A DNA stretch of 64,000 bases, taken from contig CP128857.1 of NCBI GenBank assembly GCA_030388725.1, forward strand, positions 4,526,001-4,590,000, read 5' to 3'. How positions within the stretch are numbered: the first letter of the stretch is position 1; each line of letters begins with the position of its first letter. Positions 53,763 to 62,312 of the stretch are shown here, piece after piece. The stretch comes from Prodigiosinella aquatilis. GTDB lineage: Bacteria; Pseudomonadota; Gammaproteobacteria; Enterobacterales; Enterobacteriaceae. The translations under genes and the position numbers were made by a program. The notes under the pieces are model-generated. The model was not told where the DNA came from and did no database searches. It saw nothing but the letters and a program-made list of their open reading frames with translations.

Positions 53763-53793
53763 AATAATAATCATTATCATTCGCATCTGTAAA
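53763..53793 (-). promoter_or_regulatory. Fur box and promoter of ryhB
   Basis: The minus strand reads AATGATAATGATTATTATT (53781-53763), a strong match to overlapping Fur hexamers, overlapping a -10-like TATTAT. A -35-like TTTACA lies at 53793-53788. The arrangement and sequence (GCGAATGATAATGATTATTA) mirror the E. coli ryhB promoter. Confidence 0.85.
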
Positions 53794-53816
53794 GCATTTT
53801 TTTACTCACGTTGAAT

Positions 53817-55028
53817 TTATACGACGGACTCCGGTGCCAATGCCCTCGCCAGCAGACTAAACGGATGTTCACAGGCTTTACTGGTCGACATCTCTATCTG
53901 CCATTTACAGGTTTCACAGTCGGTAATCACCAGATCGGCCCCACTCTCTTCTATCTGACGAAATAACGACGCGCCAATGCCCTGCGCTGTAGTGTAATTT
54001 TCCTTCTTGAAGCCATAGGTACCGGCGATGCCGCAGCACTGAGAATCAAGCACGATCAGTTCAAGATCAGGGATACGCCGTAACAACTCCAGCGTATAGG
54101 CGGTCCAGCCCATTCGCTCCAGATGACACGGCGTATGATAGACCACTCGCAACGGTAAACTACGCAATGGTAGTTCACGCCCCTGGTCCAGCAACCGGTA
54201 AACATAGCGGGTTGCCAGTTCAATACCATCACGCACTTGATGATTATCGATACCTAACAGATGTGGATATTCATCCCGCAGCGTAAAAGTACAGCTTGAA
54301 GAAGTTGCCACTACTGGAATCGAGCGGGTATTAATGGCTTCATCCAGCGATGTCAGATTAATGTTGGCCTGTTTGCGCGCCTGATCTAGAAAACCATTGG
54401 CAATCAACGCCACACCGCAGCATTTTTCTTTCGTCAGCAGTTGTACGCCAATCCCCATGGCGTTGAAAATGCGGATCAGATCCTTACCTAACTGAGGATG
54501 GTTGTAATTAACGTAACAACCGTGGAAATAGGCGACCTGCTCACTGTACTGACGCTGCGTCTCTGCCTGTTGACGATACCACCGACGGAACGTGCCAAAA
54601 GAGTACTTCGGTAACTGGCGACGATGGTCGATCTTCAGCACTTTATCCAGCAACTGACGCACCGGTTTCAGCGCAGTAGCGGTATTTACCAGCGGGGCAA
54701 AAGGCGTAGCAAGACTACCCATCACGTCAGTATGGCTCAGGATGGCATCACGCAGCGTTGGCTTATGCTCGCTATAACTGGCTTTGGCGCGCTGAATAAT
54801 GTCGCCGATTTTCACTTCCGACGGGCAAGCAACTTCACAACGCTTACAGTTGGTGCAGTATTTCAGCGCTTCGTCATACAGCGCCGGATCCTTGCGACGC
54901 AGACGTTCGCCATCAGGACCGGCCTGCTTTGGTCCCGGATAAAGCGGGTTAACCCGTGAGACCGGGCAATACGTGGTGCAAACGGTGCATTTGATGCAAT
55001 TCTCAAAACTGTTATCTGTCAGGCTCAT
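53817..55028 (-). CDS. glpC: Anaerobic glycerol-3-phosphate dehydrogenase subunit C
   Basis: 403-residue membrane-anchoring iron-sulfur subunit. Two 4Fe-4S motifs, CIKCTVCTTYCPVSRV and CTNCKRCEVACPSEV, at the N-terminus, and two CCG domains (EKCCGVALIANG, DSQCCGIAGTYG) typical of GlpC/heterodisulfide-reductase-like proteins. Passes electrons from GlpAB to menaquinone during growth on glycerol or glycerol 3-phosphate with fumarate or nitrate. Start overlaps the glpB stop (ATGA). Last gene of glpABC. Confidence 0.95.
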   Translation of the reverse strand: MSLTDNSFENCIKCTVCTTYCPVSRVNPLYPGPKQAGPDGERLRRKDPALYDEALKYCTNCKRCEVACPSEVKIGDIIQRAKASYSEHKPTLRDAILSHTDVMGSLATPFAPLVNTATALKPVRQLLDKVLKIDHRRQLPKYSFGTFRRWYRQQAETQRQYSEQVAYFHGCYVNYNHPQLGKDLIRIFNAMGIGVQLLTKEKCCGVALIANGFLDQARKQANINLTSLDEAINTRSIPVVATSSSCTFTLRDEYPHLLGIDNHQVRDGIELATRYVYRLLDQGRELPLRSLPLRVVYHTPCHLERMGWTAYTLELLRRIPDLELIVLDSQCCGIAGTYGFKKENYTTAQGIGASLFRQIEESGADLVITDCETCKWQIEMSTSKACEHPFSLLARALAPESVV

Positions 55029-56287
55029 TGCTTATCCTCCATCAGCACGGCATCGGCGACATATAAAGCGCTAAGTATCGATACCCCCGCACCGCACCCT
55101 TGCTGCAATGGATCAAATCCCTGTAGAACCGCGCCGATGGCATATAGGTTAGGTTGAGTCTGCCCCTTGATGTAGGGATGAAATTGGTTGTCAGTAATAA
55201 CACCAAATTGCAGATACGGCTGAACCGCAAAGACATTCGGCTGGCTCCAGTCTTCGCGTTGGGCATGGAAATAAACATCCAGCCCGAACACCGGCTCGGA
55301 AACCTGGTCAAATTCAGCCACCAGCCCGTTACTGAAAAAGCTACCGCTGGCCAGCACGACCCGTCTGGCATGCAGCGGAATATCACCGTGATTGTGAGTA
55401 TAAATCGCCACATCCTGCGGCAGTTGTACTGAACCCAGGACGCGATCACCGGGCATGAACATCCCCCCCAACAGGCGAAAACGGCTCAGCAGCGCATGAT
55501 ATAAACGCAGTCCTAACACTGATGGCGGTAATGTTGGCAGTAGCCCGACCGGTTTACCCAACGCTCTACGCAGTTGCTCCAGCGGCGCAGAGGATTCCAG
55601 GCCGACGCAGGCAGGCAGGATAACGGCATCATTGTCATGCGAGAGCCGCATCAACTCTTCTGTTAGCCCCACCAGACTTGCTGGCTGGTCCAGCACACGG
55701 GCAAGGTTTACCGCTCGAAACTCACTGGGGTTTTGTCGCAACCGATCCAGAACTGGCAATTTCAGATCGCCGCTGTGAGCGGCGATGCCTTGTGCCTGTA
55801 GCTCGCCAGCAACCATGCGAGACTGAAAATCAAGAAACCCGTCAATTCCCGCCACTAGCGGCTTACGCCATTCTGGTGTCCCCGCCAAACCACGCGTAAC
55901 GCTATCTGCCGGGCTTAACCAGCATGGGCGCCATTTTCCTAATGGCGTCATGCGCTGATGGTTGCCCGAACCTTCACCTCGCAACCATAAACCGCTGCGT
56001 GACAGCAATGCTTCGGCCTCGGGAATCAATTGTGTTATGCAGGACTTTCCCATCAACGTGTAAGGATGTTGTGGTGCCTGTTCAGCTAACGCAGCCAACG
56101 CATCGACGGGTTGCATGACAGCAGTACCATCCGGCAAGGCTGACAGTAGATCCAGAGAACCAGAGGAGAAATGCAATGCACTCTGCCCGGCACTGATGAT
56201 GGCACATCGTTTCCCCTGCTCCTGCAAACGGATACCGCAGGTTAATCCCGCCAGGCCACCACCGATAATTACCACGTCATAGCGCAT
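55025..56287 (-). CDS. glpB: Anaerobic glycerol-3-phosphate dehydrogenase subunit B
   Basis: 420-residue FMN/FAD-type flavoprotein. MRYDVVIIGGGLAGLTCGIRL is the dinucleotide-binding start and ALHFSSGSLDLLS is a GlpB hallmark. The start at 56287 matches E. coli and overlaps the glpA stop by 11 nt; an earlier ATG at 56308 lies inside glpA. It forms the soluble dehydrogenase with GlpA. Confidence 0.95.
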   Translation of the reverse strand: MRYDVVIIGGGLAGLTCGIRLQEQGKRCAIISAGQSALHFSSGSLDLLSALPDGTAVMQPVDALAALAEQAPQHPYTLMGKSCITQLIPEAEALLSRSGLWLRGEGSGNHQRMTPLGKWRPCWLSPADSVTRGLAGTPEWRKPLVAGIDGFLDFQSRMVAGELQAQGIAAHSGDLKLPVLDRLRQNPSEFRAVNLARVLDQPASLVGLTEELMRLSHDNDAVILPACVGLESSAPLEQLRRALGKPVGLLPTLPPSVLGLRLYHALLSRFRLLGGMFMPGDRVLGSVQLPQDVAIYTHNHGDIPLHARRVVLASGSFFSNGLVAEFDQVSEPVFGLDVYFHAQREDWSQPNVFAVQPYLQFGVITDNQFHPYIKGQTQPNLYAIGAVLQGFDPLQQGCGAGVSILSALYVADAVLMEDKQ

Positions 56288-57920
56288 CACTGTTCTCCTG
56301 ACAATCACTGGCGGTCAAGCCGCATAATCCTTGATAAACCCAACTGGTAAATTCGCTTTCCCGCAGAGTATTACCCCAGGCAACCGGACGAATACCTTTC
56401 CAACGCTCGTTTAAAAACTGACTGAGTTGGGCTACCGATTGCTGCGGTGTAGATTGTCCCAGTTTGCACAGCAGCCCGGCGGCGCGGCAGGCACACAATT
56501 CACCCTGACAAGTTCCCATGCCCACCCGTGTGCGGCGACGCAAGTCGATCAGGTTATTGACCTGTAGCGACTCCACTGCATAGCGCACTTCTCCCGCCGT
56601 TACCGCTTCGCACTCGCAGACCAGACTACTGTCAACACGATCGCCGGTGACCACTTGTTCAGCGCGCTGTCCGTGACGATAAATCGCCGAACCACGCAAA
56701 GGAGCGGAGAGTGATGAGGCGGCCACCGGTTTATCGGATACCACCGCTTCGGAACCGGGCAATGGGCGGGAGGCGGTAGTACAGACCACGGAGTGATTCA
56801 ACTTTTCACAGACTTTATCCGTGACCCGCTCAGCCATCAGCCGGTACGTCATCAGTTTGCCGCCAGTGATGGTGATAAAACCTTCCAGCCCGTCGCGACT
56901 GGCGTGATCGAGCAAAACGATGCCGCGACTCACACTGCGCCCGGTAGAGTCATTGTCATTAGCCACCAACGGACGAACGCCCGCATAAGCACGCAGAATT
57001 CGGGTTTTCGCCAGTTGCGGCGCCAGTTTGCTACCTTCACGCATCAGCGTTTCCACTTCAGCGGGCGTCACGATCATGTTGTCTATCTGATCGTAATCGA
57101 TATGTGTAGATGTCGTACCAATCAAGGAAATGGTGTCACCTGGTACCAGAATGTCGGCATCCGCTGGTTTACGGCAGCGGTTGATCACCATATTGTTGAT
57201 GCGATGACCAAGGATTAACAGCGCCCCTTTCGCCGGGAACATACGTACTCGTAAGTCAGCATATTCCGCAATGTGCTGTCCCCAAATACCAGCAGCGTTT
57301 ACCACTATCCGGGCATGGATTTCTGACTGAAGACCTTTTTTATGGTCGAAAACGCGCACACCGGTGATCCGATCTCCCTGCCGAATCAAGCCGATGACTT
57401 CATGGTAGGTCAAGACCTCCGCACCATGTTCACACGCATCAATCATATTTGCCGTCGTCAGACGAAAAGGATCGATAGTACCGTCCGGCACTCGTACCGC
57501 GCCCGTCAATGATGGATTGGCAGCGGGTTCCAGTCTCAGAGCCTCTTTCGGGTCGATAGCCTGGGCATTGATCCCGGCCTGCTGGCAACACGCGATAAAC
57601 TGCGACTGATACGCCAGATCGTCCTCCGGTAGCGTCAGAAACAGGCCGTCAGTAGGCTCGACACAATGACGGGCAATGCGGCGCAGAATACGATTTTCTT
57701 CAATACACTCGCGGGCGGATTCTCCGTCCGTCACCGCATAGCGTGAACCACTATGCAGCAGGCCATGGTTACGACCTGTCGCGCCGGTCGCAATGTCATA
57801 ACGCTCCAGCAGAAGACAACGTAATCCGCGTAAAGCGCAGTCGCGTGCGGTTCCTGCCCCCGTTGCGCCACCACCGATAATAATGACATCCGTTTCACGA
57901 TAGGACCCGTTGTTTCCCAT
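56277..57920 (-). CDS. glpA: Anaerobic glycerol-3-phosphate dehydrogenase subunit A
   Basis: 547-residue FAD-dependent subunit that oxidises glycerol 3-phosphate to dihydroxyacetone phosphate. DVIIIGGGATGAGTARDCALRG binds FAD; GATGRNHGLLHSGSRYAV is the substrate loop; a C-terminal BFD-like [2Fe-2S] domain carries CECEAVTAGE and GTCQGELCACRAA. First gene of the operon, divergent from glpT, sharing a regulatory region with GlpR-like and CRP-like sites. Confidence 0.96.
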   Translation of the reverse strand: MGNNGSYRETDVIIIGGGATGAGTARDCALRGLRCLLLERYDIATGATGRNHGLLHSGSRYAVTDGESARECIEENRILRRIARHCVEPTDGLFLTLPEDDLAYQSQFIACCQQAGINAQAIDPKEALRLEPAANPSLTGAVRVPDGTIDPFRLTTANMIDACEHGAEVLTYHEVIGLIRQGDRITGVRVFDHKKGLQSEIHARIVVNAAGIWGQHIAEYADLRVRMFPAKGALLILGHRINNMVINRCRKPADADILVPGDTISLIGTTSTHIDYDQIDNMIVTPAEVETLMREGSKLAPQLAKTRILRAYAGVRPLVANDNDSTGRSVSRGIVLLDHASRDGLEGFITITGGKLMTYRLMAERVTDKVCEKLNHSVVCTTASRPLPGSEAVVSDKPVAASSLSAPLRGSAIYRHGQRAEQVVTGDRVDSSLVCECEAVTAGEVRYAVESLQVNNLIDLRRRTRVGMGTCQGELCACRAAGLLCKLGQSTPQQSVAQLSQFLNERWKGIRPVAWGNTLRESEFTSWVYQGLCGLTASDCQENSDAL

Positions 57921-57978
57921 AGCCGCCTCACTTCATCTTGATCATTCCATTATTCATTTGGGCATAAAAACAACCCAC

Positions 57979-57998
57979 AATGTTTGATAAAGAACAAA
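57979..57998. promoter_or_regulatory. GlpR operator
   Basis: AATGTTTGATAAAGAACAAA matches 17 of 20 positions of the GlpR consensus (WATGTTCGWTAWCGAACATW). GlpR represses glp genes until glycerol 3-phosphate binds. A weaker GlpR-like stretch lies near 58180-58203. Confidence 0.7.
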
Positions 57999-58042
57999 AT
58001 CGAGCAAAAAGCGAAAAATAAAAACCCCATCACTGTTAATTT

Positions 58043-58058
58043 TATGACCTATGTCACT
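58043..58058. promoter_or_regulatory. CRP-like site
   Basis: TATGACCTATGTCACT fits TGTGA-N6-TCACA with two mismatches, in the middle of the glpA-glpT gap, consistent with known catabolite control of both operons. Confidence 0.55.
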
Positions 58059-58230
58059 TATTGACGAATAAATATCATCTTGGTTTTGTTAAATAAAGCA
58101 CAAAATATCGCCAAAATTCATAAAAGCGTAACAATTGAGCGATAACTCACACCTAAACGCAAGCGCATTCGATACCCTTTATGAGCGTTATAGAACAAAC
58201 ATTAACACTTTACCTCATCAGGGAGATTTT

Positions 58231-59580
58231 ATGCTGAGTATCTTTAAACCAGCAATGCACCGTCCGCGCGTCACAGAGGATCAGATAGATCCACACTACC
58301 GTCGTCTGCGCTGGCAAATTTTTCTGGGAATCTTTTTTGGTTATGCGGCTTACTATCTGGTAAGAAAAAACTTTACGCTGGCAATGCCCTATCTGATTGA
58401 ACAGGGTTTCTCTCGTGGCGATCTGGGTTTCGCATTATCCGGTATTTCCATCGCCTACGGTTTTTCCAAATTCATCATGGGCTCGGTATCTGACCGCTCC
58501 AACCCACGCGTATTCCTGCCAGCCGGATTAATTCTGGCCGCTTCGGTGATGCTGTTCATGGGCTTCGTCCCTTGGGCGACCTCCAGCATTATGAGCATGT
58601 TTGTCTTGCTGTTTCTGTGCGGTTGGTTCCAGGGCATGGGATGGCCACCGTGCGGACGGACCATGGTGCACTGGTGGTCGCAGAAAGAACGCGGTAGCGT
58701 GGTTTCTGTCTGGAACTGCGCCCATAACGTGGGTGGCGGACTACCACCGCTGCTGTTTCTGCTGGGGATGTTCTGGTTCAATGACTGGAAAGCGGCACTG
58801 TATATGCCAGCGCTGGCGGCTATTTTGTTAGCGCTGTTTGCCTTCTTTATGATGCGGGATACCCCGCAATCCTGTGGTCTACCACCGATTGAAGAGTACA
58901 AAGACGATTACCCGCCAGATTATGACGAAAAAACCGAACAGGAACTGACGGCCAAAGAAATCTTCATAAAGTATATTTTCCCCAACAAGCTGTTGTGGTG
59001 CATCGCAATAGCGAACGTATTCGTTTATCTGCTGCGCTACGGCATTCTCGACTGGTCACCGACCTATTTGAAAGAAGTGAAGCACTTCGCACTGGATAAA
59101 TCGTCCTGGACCTATTTCTTGTACGAATATGCAGGGATTCCCGGTACGTTGCTGTGTGGCTGGATGTCGGACAACGTGTTCAAGGGCAACCGCGGCGCAA
59201 CCGGCGTGTTCTTCATGACGCTGGTCACTATCGCCACCGTTGTATATTGGCTTAACCCAGCCGGCAATCCGGGGATTGACATGACTTGCATGATCATCAT
59301 CGGCTTTCTGATTTATGGACCGGTCATGCTGATAGGTCTACATGCACTGGAACTGGCACCGAAAAAAGCCGCCGGTACCGCTGCCGGGTTTACCGGACTG
59401 TTTGGCTATCTGGGGGGGTCGGTCGCGGCCAGCGCTATTGTCGGTTATACCGTTGATTTCTTCGGTTGGAACGGAGGGTTCATGGTGATGATCGGCGGCA
59501 GTGTGCTGGCAATACTGTTGCTTTCACTGACCATGATCCAAGAAAGAAAGCATAAAGAAAAAATAGAAAAATTCGCTTAA
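58231..59580 (+). CDS. glpT: Glycerol-3-phosphate:phosphate antiporter GlpT
   Basis: 449-residue, 12-helix major facilitator. MLSIFKPAMHRPR at the N-terminus, YYLVRKNFTLAMPYLIEQGFSRGDLGFALSG with the substrate-binding Arg in helix 1, GWFQGMGWPPCGRTMVHWWS (OPA-family signature with the second key Arg region) and GFTGLFGYLGGSVAASA. Start 58231 follows AGGGAG and is close to the E. coli protein (452). Imports glycerol 3-phosphate (and fosfomycin) in exchange for phosphate, feeding the divergent GlpABC dehydrogenase. Confidence 0.96.
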   Translation: MLSIFKPAMHRPRVTEDQIDPHYRRLRWQIFLGIFFGYAAYYLVRKNFTLAMPYLIEQGFSRGDLGFALSGISIAYGFSKFIMGSVSDRSNPRVFLPAGLILAASVMLFMGFVPWATSSIMSMFVLLFLCGWFQGMGWPPCGRTMVHWWSQKERGSVVSVWNCAHNVGGGLPPLLFLLGMFWFNDWKAALYMPALAAILLALFAFFMMRDTPQSCGLPPIEEYKDDYPPDYDEKTEQELTAKEIFIKYIFPNKLLWCIAIANVFVYLLRYGILDWSPTYLKEVKHFALDKSSWTYFLYEYAGIPGTLLCGWMSDNVFKGNRGATGVFFMTLVTIATVVYWLNPAGNPGIDMTCMIIIGFLIYGPVMLIGLHALELAPKKAAGTAAGFTGLFGYLGGSVAASAIVGYTVDFFGWNGGFMVMIGGSVLAILLLSLTMIQERKHKEKIEKFA

Positions 59581-59592
59581 CTCTGTCATTCA

Positions 59593-59616
59593 GGGGGTTC
59601 CCTACCGGGAACGCCC
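59593..59616 (+). terminator. Hairpin after glpT
   Basis: GGGGGTTCCC pairs with GGGAACGCCC (one mismatch) around a TACC loop, 13 bp past the glpT stop, followed by TTCG. Confidence 0.55.
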
Positions 59617-59656
59617 TTCGTACGGCTATTCCTGCACTTATTCGCCCGTTCAACAC

Positions 59657-60457
59657 TTACTTCAGGAACATACGACGCAGATATTTGGGCACCGCATCAT
59701 CAATATTAGTGCTAATCACTTCTCGATCAGGCAATAAATCTTTCAGCCGCTGATGGGCGTTTGCCATTATGCAACCCTTGCCCGCCATCGACAGCATTTC
59801 ATAATCATTCATACCGTCGCCGAACGCGATGCAATCCTTGATAGTAAAACCGATGGTTTTCGCCACCTGTTCCAGCGCATGGCCTTTGGAAACACCACCG
59901 GCCATCACTTCCAGACAGCTCAATGTGGAAAAACTGACATTGACCCGATCACCCCAGCGCGCGTTGAGCGCATCTTCCAGCGGCAGTAGCTTATTGTGAT
60001 CCTCGCAGGTAAAAAAGACTTTACCCACGCCATCAGTTCCCAACACATCGGGATCAAAAATTTTGTATTTGAACACCGACTCCCGGAAAAAACGCTCCTC
60101 TTCCGGGCGCGGACGGCTAATAAACCAGTCATCATGACGATAAATATGGGTCATGATATCCGGGCGGTGAAATATCATGCCGTACAGCTCCTGCGCAATG
60201 TCACTGTCCAGATTGTGACTGAAGATCAACTCACCGTCCGAATTATGTACGCGGGCGCCGTTTGACGTAATCATAAACGCAGTGATCGCCAGATTATCGC
60301 GGATTTGTGCCACATCCATATGGTGACGCCCGGTGGCAAAAACAAAATGAGTGCCCCATTCCGTCAATAATTTGAGTGTTTCTTTGGCATAAGGCGATAA
60401 GGTGTGATCGGGGGATAGCAGAGTGCCATCCAGGTCGGAAGCGACAATAGGGTACAT
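59657..60457 (-). CDS. yigL: Cof-type HAD phosphatase YigL
   Basis: 266-residue HAD-IIB sugar/PLP phosphatase. Motif I VASDLDGTLLS, motif II FATGRH, motif III Lys in GGVSKGHAL, motif IV FGDGMNDYEML. The order yigL-pldB-rhtB-recQ matches E. coli, where YigL is a phosphatase on pyridoxal phosphate and sugar phosphates and helps clear phosphosugar stress. A GGAGG lies 14 nt before ATG 60457, rather far. 53 bp downstream of pldB, same strand. Confidence 0.92.
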   Translation of the reverse strand: MYPIVASDLDGTLLSPDHTLSPYAKETLKLLTEWGTHFVFATGRHHMDVAQIRDNLAITAFMITSNGARVHNSDGELIFSHNLDSDIAQELYGMIFHRPDIMTHIYRHDDWFISRPRPEEERFFRESVFKYKIFDPDVLGTDGVGKVFFTCEDHNKLLPLEDALNARWGDRVNVSFSTLSCLEVMAGGVSKGHALEQVAKTIGFTIKDCIAFGDGMNDYEMLSMAGKGCIMANAHQRLKDLLPDREVISTNIDDAVPKYLRRMFLK

Positions 60458-60510
60458 AAGGGTGAATCTAACCTCCGCTGGTGCAGGGCGGCTCCGCCGC
60501 TCAACAGCAT

Positions 60511-61503
60511 TTAACGATAATATTCAAAATATTCAAAAATCAACCTGAAGGCCTCAGCCCGCATCGTATCTTTCTCAAACAGGATTTCATGACGAGCGCC
60601 GTTAATTACCCGAGGTACACTACCCGCGCTGGGATGTCCGGCCTCTGCCAACGCCTGGCAGAAAACATCCTGACTGTGATTATCCACCACTCGATCTTCC
60701 TCTGCCTGCAACAACAGCAATGGTGTGGTGATGTCCACTGCCTGTGACAATAACTGTTCCCCCGCCATTAGCGCCTCTCGCACCCAGTGATACGTTGGCC
60801 CGCCGACCCGTAAATCGGGATCATCGGCGTAAAACCGTACACTACGCTGATAACGTTCATAGCTGTGCGTCAAAATATTCACCAGGAATGGAAGCGCCTG
60901 CCACTGCCGGGTGCCGATGGCATAGTAGTCCCGCACCGCCGGATGACGCTCCCCCCAGTTAAGAAAACGCCAGGCCAGCCAATGAGGTACCGGCAAGTGA
61001 ATACCGCACATCGGCGCACAAAGCACTGCCGCATCAAACGCCTGTGGCTGACGCGCCAGAAACTGTGACAGAATGGTGCCGCCCATGGAATGAGATAGCG
61101 CAAAACGGCGGACATAGCGTCCAGAGGCAACCTGTTGCTGCCAGAACGTCGCCACGTCATCGACATAATCACCGAACCGCAACACATGACCACGATGACG
61201 GTCTTTCAATAACCGACCAGAGCGGCCCTGCCCGCGATGATCCATCATCATTACATCATAACCACACTGAAACAGGTCGTAGGCCACTTCATTATATTTA
61301 ATGTAGCTCTCTGTCCGGCCAGAGAAGATCACGACCAGATGCTGGTGCTCTGCTGAGGTAAAACGCACAAAGCGGATCGGTACATTGTCGACGCCAATAA
61401 ATTCACCCTCTTCGCGCTGCCGCCAGAAATCCAGCAACGGCCCGGTGACAAATGCGGCAAACTGCGCTTCCCTTTTCAGTAGACGATCCAGATACTGGCT
61501 CAT
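60511..61503 (-). CDS. pldB: Lysophospholipase L2
   Basis: 330-residue alpha/beta hydrolase. The nucleophile elbow is SHSMGG, preceded by MMDHRGQGRSGRL; the acid and His regions are LLQAEEDRVVDN and INGARHEI. PldB cleaves lysophospholipids in the inner membrane. Two adjacent ATGs (61506, 61503) follow GAGGGG; 61503 has the better spacing. Divergent from rhtB and followed by yigL as in E. coli. Confidence 0.92.
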   Translation of the reverse strand: MSQYLDRLLKREAQFAAFVTGPLLDFWRQREEGEFIGVDNVPIRFVRFTSAEHQHLVVIFSGRTESYIKYNEVAYDLFQCGYDVMMMDHRGQGRSGRLLKDRHRGHVLRFGDYVDDVATFWQQQVASGRYVRRFALSHSMGGTILSQFLARQPQAFDAAVLCAPMCGIHLPVPHWLAWRFLNWGERHPAVRDYYAIGTRQWQALPFLVNILTHSYERYQRSVRFYADDPDLRVGGPTYHWVREALMAGEQLLSQAVDITTPLLLLQAEEDRVVDNHSQDVFCQALAEAGHPSAGSVPRVINGARHEILFEKDTMRAEAFRLIFEYFEYYR

Positions 61504-61616
61504 CATTCCCCTCACAATTAACCATCGTGGTCATAAAGCAACTTTGGGAGCTGTAGCACAATAATCGGCATTGGCGTATTGTGGCACAAAAAATGGCAAT
61601 CAGGGAGCTTTCGCCA

Positions 61617-62237
61617 ATGACCTTCGACTGGTGGTTAACTTACCTTATCACAACACTGGTTCTAAGCCTTTCACCCGGTTCCGGCGCTATCAATACCATG
61701 AGTACCGGCATCAGCCACGGCTACCGTGGCGCGTCAGCTTCCATTGCCGGACTACAGGTTGGACTGATTATTCATATTATGCTCGTGGGCATTGGCCTCG
61801 GCGCGCTGCTGTCCCAATCGGTGATGGCGTTTGATATTTTAAAATGGGTAGGTGCCGCCTATCTGATTTGGCTCGGCATCCAGCAATGGCGCAGTGCCGG
61901 AGCGCTTGACCTGAATACGCTGGCTAACACAATGCCGCGCCGTAAACTGTTCAAGCGTGCCATACTGGTTAACCTCACCAACCCGAAAAGCATTGTGTTT
62001 CTCGCCGCGCTGTTCCCACAATTTATCATTCCGCATCAACCTCAGGCGGAGCAATACCTGGTATTGGGTGTAACCACCGTCGTTGTGGACATTGTGGTAA
62101 TGATTGGCTATGCCTCGCTGGCGACACGGATTGCCGTATGGCTGAAAGGACCGCGCCAGATGCAGCGTCTGAATCGGATTTTTGGCTCAATGTTTATGCT
62201 GGTAGGAACGATGTTGGCTTCCGCTCACAAGTCGTAA
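61617..62237 (+). CDS. rhtB: Homoserine/homoserine-lactone exporter RhtB
   Basis: 206-residue LysE-family exporter, close to E. coli RhtB: SLSPGSGAINTMSTGISHGYRG, LKWVGAAYLIWLGIQQW and LTNPKSIVFLAALFPQF. Start 61617 (MTFDWW) gives the E. coli length and has AGGGAG 9-10 nt upstream; the frame from 61581 has no family sequence. It pumps out homoserine and related compounds. The rhtC gene, found between rhtB and recQ in E. coli, is absent here. Confidence 0.94.
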   Translation: MTFDWWLTYLITTLVLSLSPGSGAINTMSTGISHGYRGASASIAGLQVGLIIHIMLVGIGLGALLSQSVMAFDILKWVGAAYLIWLGIQQWRSAGALDLNTLANTMPRRKLFKRAILVNLTNPKSIVFLAALFPQFIIPHQPQAEQYLVLGVTTVVVDIVVMIGYASLATRIAVWLKGPRQMQRLNRIFGSMFMLVGTMLASAHKS

Positions 62238-62312
62238 GCACATAATACGTTTCTCTATTGACTCAAACTCCAACACCTTGAAAGGAGAGCGATCGCCCGT
62301 GTCAAATTGCGA

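Larger units (their letters stand above)
57921..58230. other. Divergent promoter region glpABC / glpT
   Basis: 310 bp with a GlpR-like site and a CRP-like site (listed separately). An in-frame ATG at 58135 would extend GlpT by 32 residues, but the start at 58231 is better supported. Confidence 0.6.
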
